From the NCBI GenBank assembly GCA_035582835.1, contig JAYKAV010002453.1:1-64000 (forward strand): 64,000 bases of DNA, given 5' to 3'. The stretch comes from Phoebastria nigripes (taxonomy: Eukaryota; Chordata; Aves; Procellariiformes; Diomedeidae). The notes below the pieces were generated by a model that was not told the origin of the DNA, made no database searches, and worked only from the letters and a program-made list of their open reading frames with translations. A program made the translations under genes and the position numbers. Shown here one piece after another: positions 1 through 10,391 of the stretch (its first letter is position 1; every line of letters begins with the position of its first letter).

Positions 1-272
1 GATATAGAGTGAAGGTCAAAGAACAAGGAACGGGATTGCAAAACAGAAAAACAGAAACAACGGCTTGTGCAAAAAGAAATAACGGCTTAGGCTGCTGCCA
101 ACAGTAAAGCGCGTGATAAGGGAGATGTGACCAATTAGTAAAGTTTTAGCGGCGCGTGCTTTGTCTATGATCGCGTGAGCAACAATCGGGAAGATATAAA
201 TAAGAAGAAATTGTGTAAATAAAGGTCTCCGCTCTGCACTATTCCTGGAGTCCGTGATTCATTCCCTTCACA
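1..272 (+). mobile_element. LTR fragment, 3' part, of an endogenous retrovirus (avian ERVK-like)
   Basis: The first 270 bases look like the downstream part of an LTR. A TATA box (TATAAATA) is at 195-202 and a poly(A) signal (AATAAA) follows at 218-223. After that comes a short U5-like stretch ending in CA near 270-272. The close spacing of TATA and AATAAA resembles alpharetrovirus/ERVK-type avian LTRs with a short R region. The 5' end, target-site duplication and any internal region are outside the window or not recognisable, so family and exact border are uncertain. It is read on the plus strand, antisense to MTA3. Confidence 0.65.
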
Positions 273-3200
273 CATGCAGTTGGTCTGGCATCCAACTTGG
301 CATTTCAATGAGCTTTTAACAAACTGTGTCACCAAAGACCATTGCTGTCCAGCTGTTACAGGGTAAAAGAGAAGTTTTTTTCAGGGATTAGCACCTGATT
401 AAAATTAATTGGCTATATAACCCCAAAAGATCTGTGCTGTTCAACATATAAAAGATCAGGAAAAGAGGTGACTAGAGAGTTAAAGTTTCCCAATAAGAAA
501 TTACTGAGCATAATCAAAGCTAAAAGTGATTGCAAAGGAGGATATCAGCAGCATCGAGCAATAAACGTAAATTAATTCTTAAGGGGTAAAATGACTGTAA
601 CATACAGATATAACGATGGGTTCTAGACCACCACCAGTGCATAAGAGAATTCATGGAGTCAGTGTCAACAGCCTTCTAAAAATATCTAGACAATACTGAA
701 GAGTGGTCACTTAAAAAGAAATTAAAATCAGAATATTAGAAATTATGATGACAGGAAAATAGAAAACACGTGACTCTCAAATGATGGGAAACCTGTATCT
801 TGAAGTGCATGTAATTTGGGGCACCATAACCCTCAAGAGGATACAGTACAATTAGAAAAACTCCAGGGAACGACATTACGAACCACAGTGTGAAATGGAT
901 TCTTTATGAGGTTTTAAACAGACCAAGTTCTTAACCTAGAAAAGTGATGACTGTTGTGGGTATTTACAGAGGTCAATGAAATCAGGAATGCTATGGGGAA
1001 GATGATAGCAAATGAGGCTTGTTCTTTTAGATTTGGAAGGGTTTTTTAATAATTTCCTTTTTTTAAACTAGATTTATAGGTCTCTTAAGCTTACAGAGAA
1101 CTCTCATTGGGGAGTTATTTCTCTTTGACATTCCATCATATCTCTATCAAAATTCAGATTATCTAATGAATGTACTGTGCTCTATGTATTCCCTGAATTG
1201 TATTCTTCTTAGAAACTTTGGGGGGAAAAAAAGAGTGTGTTCTTTTAATTATTTTACTGGCTACTAAAATCTAGCACAAATTGTATTCAAAGGTAACAGC
1301 AGAGAAAATATTTTCATCCTAGATGCAGCCAAAAGATCTTCCATAGCTATCAAAATCAAGCATGTAAAACATTGTTTGTGAACCAATACCCATAAACGTT
1401 ACTCACTTCAGACGAATGCGTAGTTAATGGCTGTATGCTTACAAAGACAAATCAGTAACATTTTGCATATTCTACTTAATTTTCACTTGTCTTTATCAAA
1501 CCAGATTGTAACAAGCAAGTACTGTGTACCAAACCTGTTATTAAATCTGCAGATTTAAAGGTATGTTAAGTTTTGATCATGAACAGTATACCCATTTCCA
1601 GATAACTATATATATATTATACAGATAATATATTACCATCCACTGAAAACATTTTGACAATCATGTCTGCATAGACAGAGTGTAGTTACCCAAATTTAAA
1701 TTACTATAATTAATACATAGAGTTATATTGATAAAACTATATCCGAGCAGGAAAAGGAAGGAAAAAAAAAAAAAAAAACACAACTCAAAAATCTTCCTGT
1801 GCTGAAGTAGTAAGGTTCACAGATGCATGTATCAACATGCTTGTAAGCTGGAAACAGATCCGATCTTGTCAGTGACTGTCCAGAGAAGAATGCCCACTTT
1901 GGTTTCCTCTAATTAAGAGACCTTCCATAGACAGGATAGTTTTGCTTAACTTTCTAAAAAACGCGCAATATATTCAAACTAAAAAGAAAGTATTTTGCCT
2001 AATTTAGAGCACGGGAATTTCCTCTTACCGAAACAGGTCACCAATTCTAATTTTTCCTGAAAATCCATCGGACAAGTTTATTGTCAACAACTACAGTGAG
2101 TCTATTATCATAGAATCATAGAATAGTTTGGGTTGGAAGGGACCTTTAAAGGCCATCTAGTCCAACCCCACTGCCATAGGCAGGGACATCTTCAACTTAT
2201 CTTCAGGCAGAACAAAGTTTGAGATTTCCATGATGGGTTGTGCTCCTAGCAGGAGATGCTCAACCTCCTGGTGACCATCCCTAGATTGAACTGGGATGTA
2301 AATGCATCGTCTCCACCACCTCCTGCTGGCATCTGAGCAGGGGTCATGCTATATGGTTCGTTAACGAGAAAAATCTAATTCTCTGCACTAACTGAAGGAA
2401 TAAAAAACATAGAATAGGACCTTGTTTTCTGCCAGTGGATGTAACGGGCCAAGGGAGATGATGTAGATGGAATTACAAGAATAAAAAAATGCTCTGTCTT
2501 AAATCTGGTTTCACCTAAAAGATGCTTGGGTCTGAGGTTAGCATTCTCAGAGGCTTCCATGCTCCTCCAAGACAAAAGAAGTATCTGCAGATGAGTTGAG
2601 GTGGAATGCAAAAATCAATTTATTTTATGAGCAAGCTCCGACTGGCTTGTTCAGACTTGCTTTCTCAGAACTGGGAATTTGTTTCATTTACAACCTGGCA
2701 CTTCAACAAATTGCGTAAGACTAAGACGACTGGGGTCTGGGGTAAGTGCCCCACCATCCTTCTGTCTTTAGATTTTATGGTTTCTGAGTGTTGGTATGGT
2801 GCCTGCTGCAATATAGTTGTGAAACGCACTTACGTTTTCAAGCACTGGTTTGGCGCACACACAAAGAGTCAGATGAGTCTGACAAAGCATCTAAGCAGTC
2901 ATTAGATTCAAGTTTCAGCACACCAACATGGAAAATAGATTCCAAATCAGTTCTTGGACATCCTAACCATCTCATGCCATATCACATCATGGGTGACCTG
3001 CTACTCTGGCCAGGTTATTATCTAAGCACGATTGTAACTTTTGTAACACCAACACAGACATTCACTCAATATTGTAATTACTCAGTGGTATTCAACATAT
3101 GAAATCATTACTGTTAATTAAATATCCCATTTAAAAATTAAAAAATTTAAAAATTACTTGCATCAAGCTATCCTTAGAAAATGATTCAAGGCATTCTCAG

Positions 3201-5424
3201 GAAGAGCGCGCCTATTTAGTTACAACATTAAAATCTACAGAGTGCACTGAACACAGGTCACCAGATGTACAGGAACAAAACTAGAAAACAATTTTTTTAT
3301 TTACTTACTTACTAGGCTTTACTAGAGTAAGAATATGAAAGTGAAGGTAAGAGCATTGTACGATTCCACAGAGAGACATTGCCAGAAACAGAGTATGTGC
3401 GAGTATGTGTATATATATGCGTGTGTACACACAGAGAAACATGAGTTAAACTAATTAAATGAGGTATAATCTGGTTTCCACTATTATAAAATGATCTGAA
3501 TGTTGTGTTCAAAAAGCATTGACAACTGTGACTTTTTCTTTTCCAATCTATGTTAGGTCTAATCAGGAAGCATCAGCATTCAAAAAGACAAAATTGCAAG
3601 GTCCAAATTTTGCTTTGAGGAAAAAGAATAATGAAAGACAGAGACTACAGGGGGAAAAAAAAAAAAATCTTTCTGCTCTTGATGTTAATCTGATGTGGCA
3701 CTTTTTCATTCAAAGGAACAAAGAGGAAGCACTCACAGCACTGCCAGTCTGATGCAAGAATGACTATTTCCTGCTGAAAAGCTCAGCTTTTCACTCCTTC
3801 GTTTTAGAGTTGAACTGTGTATATAACACTTGTTCTAGTATGATGACGAACAGGTGGATGAAACTTTTTTTTCCTTCTATTTTTTCTCTTCCTTAAAACA
3901 AAAGCTTCATCTTCTTTCGAATTGAGTTACCTCAGTGAGTAAGAAGAAATAGGGATATGGATAAAAAGACTCAAGGTTCAAGTGAACTTCTAAAATTAAT
4001 TTTCCTCCATAATTCAGCAGAAATCAGTGCTAATGACATAAATTAAAAGGTACAATGCTTTCCTCTCAGAAAATAACTCTTATTTTGTATTAAGGATTAA
4101 AAATATAATCCTAGTCCAGCCTTAGACACACTTCTTCCATAAAGTACAACCCATTTTATTCACACAGTGGACATATGGTTTCCTTAAATCTGAAAGCTGC
4201 TCCTGACTTGCATAGCTTTGAAAGAAGAAAATGGCCAACAGGACAACTAAATAAATAAGACAAGGACAATGAACAGAAATATTCACCAGGTTCTGGATGA
4301 CTGCAGAAGTAGGCGAAGAGTTTGCATGTGAAGAATGGCTGGTGTTAAAGTACATAAGGGGAAAATAATTACTCAAAACCAGATTTTAAGCCTCCATAAA
4401 GTAAGTTTCTTATAATCAACACTGACATCATCAGCATCCCAGTTAAACATGCTCGGAAAACATTTAGTGTTAATGTAGTAAACATGGTTATAAAACCAAC
4501 ATCTAATATTCTAAAAAGGTCTCTTCAATTCTAATACAATTAACACTACGATGAACCAGCATGGCTCATCTTGGAATACCAAGTGTCTGCTCCAAGAACT
4601 GCATCTGTGGAAGACTGGGAAACATAACCAAACAGCATGAGCAGTAAAACAACACGCTCAGCGCAGATACAAAACCTGCTGAAATATTCAGTGACTCTGC
4701 AGCAGAACTTACACACATATGCACATAAAGAGACTTACCATTGCTATCTACAACAACTCATAACCTTTCATCATACTACTAGTGAATTTATCAGTTCTTT
4801 ATATTTTGGCTATAAAAAGAACAAGCATAATATAGAATTTTATTTAAAACTAAAATTTAAAACTGGAACAGACAAAAAAAAAAAAGATGCAACTATGATG
4901 TAATAATAAACATGGCTATCACCACTGTCTGATCACCACAGTAACAAAGAGCTATATTACAGGCCAGATTTAAATTCTTATGCAAGCTCAGCTCCTTATT
5001 CCTTGACCAACCCCCCTGAGAAAAAGTAAAACTTACACAGATCTATACTTTCTGCTCAGCGAAAGAATAAACGAACAATATAAAAGCGAACTTCTTTCAC
5101 ACTGCCTAGTCGGAAGCATGATTTTTATGTCATGGCATTGATCTCCCCTCCCTGCCCCTGTTTTTTTTTAATGACAATTTTTTGTAAGTGAATGAGGTAA
5201 TGGTTATCCCCTTTTTAATTCATTTGAAATGTTTCCCCAGCCTGAAATCTGTTCAAGGCAGCCAGACTTTATCCAATGTGTTGGTGATATGCTGGACAAA
5301 TGAAAAAATGAAAAGCAAAAGTGTATAGACAAGAAATGTTTATTGAAAAAGAAAATAAAATTAAAAGACAAAAAATGGGTGGGAAGCACAGCACACAGAA
5401 CTAAGAATTAAAAAAACATCTTAC
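273..5424. other. Intron sequence downstream of the last visible MTA3 exon
   Basis: This AT-rich sequence starts at the splice donor after the exon at 5425-5647 and runs off the left edge. It holds a short CR1 fragment near 2108 and runs of A near 1760-1778 and 4873-4884. I looked for the next exon, which should continue the split tyrosine codon, and did not find it. The short open frames here have no recognisable protein similarity. Nothing else stands out. Confidence 0.7.
2108..2200 (-). mobile_element. CR1 LINE, short 3'-end fragment
   Basis: The plus strand begins with a tandem TCATAGAA-type unit, followed by the GGGTTGGAAGGGACCTTTAAA-like block and a CCAACCCC motif. This is the reverse complement of the well-known bird CR1 3' UTR, so the element reads on the minus strand and is heavily 5'-truncated. 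Similarity fades after about 2200. It is non-coding and inserted in the sense direction of MTA3 within an intron. Confidence 0.85.
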
Positions 5425-5647
5425 ATTCTGCCTTAATGGCAGCACAGTTAATAGGGACAAAGGGACGTCTTGCTGCCTGCCGCAGCCGAAGGGTATTTTT
5501 GCAGACCTGACGGGCCAGTTTTGTCCAACACGTTGTGTGAAGAAAGAAAGCTTGACGTGTTTTCACTGCCGACTTTGGACTTCCAGTGTTACGAACTGGA
5601 GTTCCCTGCGTGGCCTGCCGGGACATGTGAGTTCTAACATGGGATTC
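5425..5647 (-). CDS. MTA3: MTA3 exon encoding about residues 435-509 (RBBP-binding region)
   Basis: This is the most downstream exon visible, 223 bp. It starts in phase 0 after a TTGTAG acceptor and ends with the first base of a split codon before a GTAAGA donor. The translation contains [20 protein letters not shown] and [20 protein letters not shown], which are nearly the same in mammalian MTA3. By comparison with MTA1, this basic helical segment corresponds to the R1 region that recruits RBBP4/7 (the histone-binding subunits) into NuRD. MTA3 lacks the second such region of MTA1, so this exon is expected to carry its only one. The split last codon (T plus two bases) should give the tyrosine found in human MTA3. 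Reading on past the donor gives a false extension that soon leaves the family sequence. Confidence 0.93.
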
Positions 5648-6158
5648 CTACAAAAACAAACAAACAAAATCATAAACACATACATCTGAATTACAGCATT
5701 AAAAAAAAAAAAAATCCACAATTTGGATAAATTCACAAGGCTGATCAAATAATACGTATAAGCACTGTACAAAAATCTGGGGCTTATGTATGAAGCTGTA
5801 AAACACAGAGTAGAGAATTCTATTGCGAGTGGATATATAGTGCCATTCTAGATGAGATATTGTATAATCATATTAACATTTTATAGATAACACACCGTTT
5901 GATTGACAAGATGACATTTGTTCACCAAAAATGCATGAAGTGGATGTTTGTTTATCTAAGACTTAGTCAAATAAAGACATGGCAGGACCTGCACACTGTT
6001 CAGTTCTACCTGAGACAGGAAAAGGATTAATAAATTGAGTTTTGTAATACCATAGTTGAACACACACAGAAAAAGTCATTCCATTAAATATTCAAGTCAC
6101 AGCAGTTTTGTGAAAGCACCACATTTCGTTTTAGGGAAGTTTATCTACACAACCCTAC
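5648..6158 (-). other. MTA3 intron, 511 bp
   Basis: This is the shortest intron in the window. It has a GTAGGG donor and a TTGTAG acceptor and interrupts the gene in phase 0. A run of A at 5701-5714 becomes a T tract on the transcript. I see no repeat or other feature. Confidence 0.85.
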
Positions 6159-6310
6159 CTCTGTAGGTTGGCTGGAAGACAGTTTATCTTCATCTGTCTG
6201 TGTGGGCATTTTCAGGCCACCATATTTCTTCCAGTAAATCCAGCAAGATGCACACAGTCTACATTGCATATTAGGAGGACCCCAAGAATACCATTGGTGA
6301 GACTGTGGAG
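6159..6310 (-). CDS. MTA3: MTA3 exon encoding about residues 384-434 (second half of GATA-type zinc finger)
   Basis: This 152-bp exon follows a CCTTAG acceptor. It opens with two bases that finish a split threonine codon and ends in phase 0 at GAG before GTAGGG. It encodes [20 protein letters not shown] and [11 protein letters not shown], the C-terminal half of the atypical GATA-type zinc finger of MTA proteins. The CRLC pair provides the last two zinc ligands. Together with the CESC pair of the preceding exon the finger is C-x2-C-x17-C-x2-C. The tail of the exon ([12 protein letters not shown]) is acidic and serine-rich and diverges from mammals, as expected for a linker. Codon choice and phase show no damage. 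Confidence 0.95.
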
Positions 6311-7586
6311 CTAAGGAGGAGAAAACAGCACAAGTAAACTGGTGCATGCTACATTCAATATAATAAATCCAAATGCTGTAATAGATGGCTTTATACAGCC
6401 GTAATATATGGCATTATAAGAGCATTATACGGATAAATATTTAATACATTTGACATGGAGAAAATAAGAACTTGAATTTTCAGTTCATTTATTTTTTACA
6501 AAAGCACCCCAGAAGTCAACTCCAAATGGAAATTTCAAAAATGCTTCCCTATGTAATTTAAAACCCGGGATTTTGTATTGCCAAGAAGAGATTTTTTTTC
6601 CAGGGGACTACGAAGAAAAAAAAAAAAAAAGTCCTATAAATCCTCTGCTATTTCTAATCTTACCCTGGAAGACAGGCTTATTAAGTTGCTTGTTACTTAT
6701 TAGAATTACTTAAGATCTTTTTTTTTTCCTCAAGTCATGCAAAGTGAGTACTTATAAATCAAGATCCATATAAGAAAAGGACAAGCACATCTCCTATTGA
6801 CCTTGAAGATGCATATGTACCTTTATCTTCTGTGTGTGGAGGAAGCAGGAAACACTGTTTCAGCAGGAAACACTAATTTAACCTTTTTTCTTTTCTTTTT
6901 GTAATCTTTCACAAGAAAACTACTCTTTAAAAAAATGTGATTTGAAAAACAAAGTATATAACTGGAACTTTCTATATACAAAATACGGTTTTAATTTAAT
7001 TAGTGTTTAAGAGACAGGCAGCCATAGCAATGATAAGTGAAGAACTCTCATATGGTAGGCCTTTTCAGTTCTTTCCATTTCTGCATTTTATTAAATCTAC
7101 TCTCATATAACCTATGTTGAAGGCTTCTATTTCAAGAAGTCCAACAAGGACCATCAGAAACACACTAAACACTGTGGGGGGGGGGGGGAACCCATGCCCT
7201 TCCCCCAGCAACAACAGAGGTGGGGGGAAAAAACCCCAAAGAACAAAAAAAAAAAACAACTCAAAAACCCTGCAGCCTTACAGGAGAACCAAAAATAAAT
7301 TTGAATCTAGTATTCTGAAGGTAAAGGAATAACGTATCAGTGCCATCATATTAATACTACTTTATCTTTCTGTACTTTCTGAATTGTTTAAAAAAAAAAA
7401 AATCATAAAGTGGATTTAATATTGACCTTTAATCAGTATATTGAAGGCAGCTCTTGCCACACAAGTCATTGAAAATTATCCTCTACAGCATGCAAACAAA
7501 AGTACATACATTTGTTTTTAAAAAGTGCATATTAATATTAGCCCAAATGCCTGAATTATTAAAAAAAAAAAAAAAAATTTACTTAC
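6311..7586 (-). other. MTA3 intron, 1.28 kb, with homopolymer tracts
   Basis: The intron splits the zinc finger between its two CxxC pairs, in phase 1. It holds runs of A at 6617-6630 and 7561-7577 (the latter just inside the donor), a T tract at 6719-6728 and a G13 run at 7176-7188 followed by further G and C blocks. No transposable element is recognisable. Confidence 0.8.
7176..7188 (+). repeat. G13 homopolymer
   Basis: Thirteen consecutive G bases lie in an AT-rich intron, followed within 60 bases by C5 and a GGTGGGGGG block. On the transcript strand this is a C13 run. The length is prone to sequencing and replication error. Confidence 0.95.
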
Positions 7587-7711
7587 TATAGCAGCTTTCA
7601 CAAGCCCGACCTATTAGTGAGGCCTGTGCCTGATAAGAGGCTCCCATTGCTCCATTGACTGCAGCAGGTTTCCCATTGTTGCTGGATATTTGATTGGGAT
7701 TTGGTTTATTG
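7587..7711 (-). CDS. MTA3: MTA3 exon encoding about residues 342-384 (linker and first zinc-finger CxxC)
   Basis: This 125-bp exon starts with one base finishing a tyrosine codon and ends with one base of a threonine codon before a GTAAGT donor. It encodes NKPNPNQIS, then a low-conservation linker rich in N, G, A and S, and finally GRACESCY. Cysteines 379 and 382 are the first two zinc ligands of the GATA-type finger, and the next exon supplies the other pair. The linker differs from mammals more than any other visible segment, which fits a flexible link between SANT and zinc finger. The acceptor is unusual: it lies directly behind a 34-base T tract on the transcript, separated only by AAAG. 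Confidence 0.94.
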
Positions 7712-7752
<41 letters not shown>

Positions 7753-10332
7753 ATTTTACTAACCAGTTAGTCAAAATGAAAACAAACAATCTAATTCCGG
7801 AATTCTGATGTGTCACCACACAGTATAAAAATTAGTCTTGTTGTTTAGAGCAGATTTTACAGATTTTTATACTCCTCTAGTATTTCCAGCACCGTAAGAG
7901 ACTTGCTATGTAAAGAGCTTCTTAGATGCTCAAATTTACAGATCTTTGTAAAATACTCTCACATGATCTAAGCTACTTGGCAAGCTAGTAAAAGACCAAG
8001 TCTCAGGGTCAAGCATTAACAAAAGCCTGACGCAGCACAGAATTTAAGAAGGGGGTTCCAGTCAACAGATGAGGCTTTACAAGGTGAGGCTGGACTTTGG
8101 GTGAAGTATAACAAAGTGAGAGTACTAACACTGCCTATAATACTACAAGGCTGTCCACCCTAGAAGAGGGTCTGCTGCCTACTGTCTCGAGCAGAAGTAC
8201 GTAACTTCCCACCAACTGCAGTAAATGTGAATGTCCTATAACCCTGGCAAAGCTCGCCCATATAATACCAGGCTGTTCTGTCTGGGTTCTGTCCTAAACT
8301 ACTTTCTCTCTGAGAAGGCTGAAGAACTGGTTTTGGATTTTTTTTTTTTTGTTATATTATTATATTATTATTGTGATTATTTTACCTACTAATACTTCAG
8401 TGAAGTAGGACTTTACAGGTCAGTTAAATCAGAGAATTAATATACTCCCCACTACGTTAAGTACAATATTTCCAAAGCTCCAGCTTCGTGGGTGTTCATT
8501 ACCCCTTTGACAAGCTATACTCTCAATACAATGCAAGGCTGGATACACTGATTCCTAAGATGATTATTCGTTACTTTAGGTAGCATAAGATACATTCACG
8601 AGTAGTTAAAATGACTAATTGAAGAAACCTTTGCTGTATCAAGTCTCTACTCCAAATGGCAGCAAGTCTGCCTCCTGCCTTCTCCTTTTTCACTATATCC
8701 AGTGAGAGACACTTCTACAGTTTCCAGATACTCTTTATCAAGTACCTTGGGCTCAAGGTACAAGAGAAGGGATTGAGACACAATTAAGTCTCCCACGTTA
8801 TGATCTGTTGCTTAGTTACCTTCAAGAGAAGCCATGAATTGAAAGGGAGTCTCTGGTATTGAGGACAGAACCTTGCTTTTACAGGAAATACCTTATGATC
8901 AAGTTCAAAAAGGTATTCAGCTCTGAGAATCAATTTTACTCAAATACAATAAATCAGTTTTGAAAAAGAGCGTTAGCAATCCATTTGCCCAAGAGCACCC
9001 CAGATTGCACAGTTATCAAAGACTTCAGAAGTCCTACCACTTCTTACCATTGACTATGGATTTTGTCTTGACATGGAAGCAAAAGACAGACAGTAAGAAA
9101 GATAAAGGCAAAAATCCTACATTTCAAAACAGGTTTTGTCATCCAATACAACTAGTCCCTACTGCAAACATATGGGCAGAAGTCCTGAACTGTCCACACG
9201 GACCAAGGAAATTAAATTGAAAAAGCATTATGTAAAGACTGAGCATCTTACAGTTTTCCTAAAGCAGCCACTTCCCTGAGAGGGTTAGGAAACACTCCTA
9301 CTAGAGTGTTCAGCTTTTTTTAAAAGGCGTCATTTATTAGAGAGTTGAGCTTTAAAACTCACAATATTTCTTCAGAGATGAGATTAAAAGACTGAATTTA
9401 ACAGTCTGCTGTTTGTGTTATTAAATCTGGTTAAGAGAAAAGTCTGTATGAAATATGGAAATGGAGGTCTTATTGTATGCAATTTATGCAAGTCATTAAA
9501 AAGAAAACAGTGGATTTTCAAAGTATTTCAGTTGGTATTCTAGTCTTCTGTTATACAAACACTCATAACAATGGGAAATTCACATATACGTAAACTGAAT
9601 ATACCCACAGAAAGCTTAAAAGACTGTCATCTGTAATCCTTTCTCTTCTCATAATCTTGAGGAAGTTATGAATATGAAAGAGACAGATTATATCTTGTTT
9701 CTGTAGACTACATGTTAACAAAAGCAAATACAGTATCGAGTTTAAATTTAAAAAAAACAGATTGAAAACACCTCAGAAGAAAACAGATTTCATTAATAAG
9801 ACTTGTTCAAAGATGAAAGATTTNGGGCTGTGTGCTACCTTTAATTTACAGCCAGAACATCTCTTGTCTCTAGCTGAAGAACAGACTGTATCAACAAGAT
9901 AAAACTGTAATGGGAAAGTATCTGATTTTATTTTATGTAACTACATTAACAGCTGCTCCTATTTTGAAATATCGCATTTACACAAATATGAAGTGTTGTG
10001 CTACAGGGATTCAGAAGCGATTATTCTGGAAAAACTGCTTTTTAAATAATAAGGCCCTTCTTGCACGTGAGCAGTCCACGTAGCACTTGATCACCTTTTG
10101 TAAAAGAACAGGCAGTTTGCAGGTCAAAGACAATGGCGCAGTTAAGTACAAAGGTTTCACTTATGACAAGAGTTGGGGGCATTTTCTGATTTTATCTCTG
10201 TATATTCTGTTTGTATATAACAAATACTAAGAAAGTAACTATTAAAAAGATGTCTAAGAAAATATCATGCATGTTACTGTTTCAATTTTACCTGTACATT
10301 ATTCAAAAAAAGGACTTTATTGTTATACTCAC
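7712..10332 (-). other. MTA3 intron, 2.6 kb
   Basis: This AT-rich intron interrupts a tyrosine codon after its second base. It has a GTGAGT donor and, at its 3' end, the T34 tract described separately. One ambiguous base lies at 9824. A T run is at 8339-8350. I recognise no transposable element or gene here; the open frame at 8960-9220 has no familiar sequence. Confidence 0.75.
7716..7749 (+). repeat. A34 homopolymer (T34 on the MTA3 transcript)
   Basis: Thirty-four uninterrupted A bases on the plus strand form the polypyrimidine tract of the acceptor of the exon at 7587-7711. Only AAAG separates the T run from the exon. It could be a chance slippage expansion or the tail of an old retroposed sequence; no body of such an element is recognisable beside it. 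Confidence 0.95.
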
Positions 10333-10391
10333 TAGGTGGGGATGTATACTTGTTTCAATTTACTTTCTGCTTCAGCCGCTTTCAGACGTTT
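10333..10391 (-). CDS. MTA3: MTA3 exon encoding about residues 323-342 (post-SANT linker)
   Basis: This 59-bp exon follows an AACTAG acceptor and ends TA before a GTGAGT donor, leaving a tyrosine codon to be finished by the next exon. It encodes KRLKAAEAESKLKQVYIPT, a charged helical stretch just behind the SANT domain that is identical, as I recall it, in mammalian MTA3 and almost so in MTA1. It is too short and too split to appear as an open frame of its own. I found it by searching for the residues needed to bridge the exons at 15653 and 7711, and both junction phases fit exactly. Confidence 0.95.

Noticed and set aside
2375..2611. Minus-strand open frame of 78 codons as a possible 3' exon of MTA3
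   Set aside because: None of the expected C-terminal MTA3 residues appear in any frame, and no acceptor in the required phase (two bases finishing a split codon) leads into it.
5563..5772. 69-codon minus-strand frame overlapping the exon at 5425-5647
   Set aside because: It is in a different frame from the MTA3 exon and runs into intron and the T tract; its sequence does not match the family.
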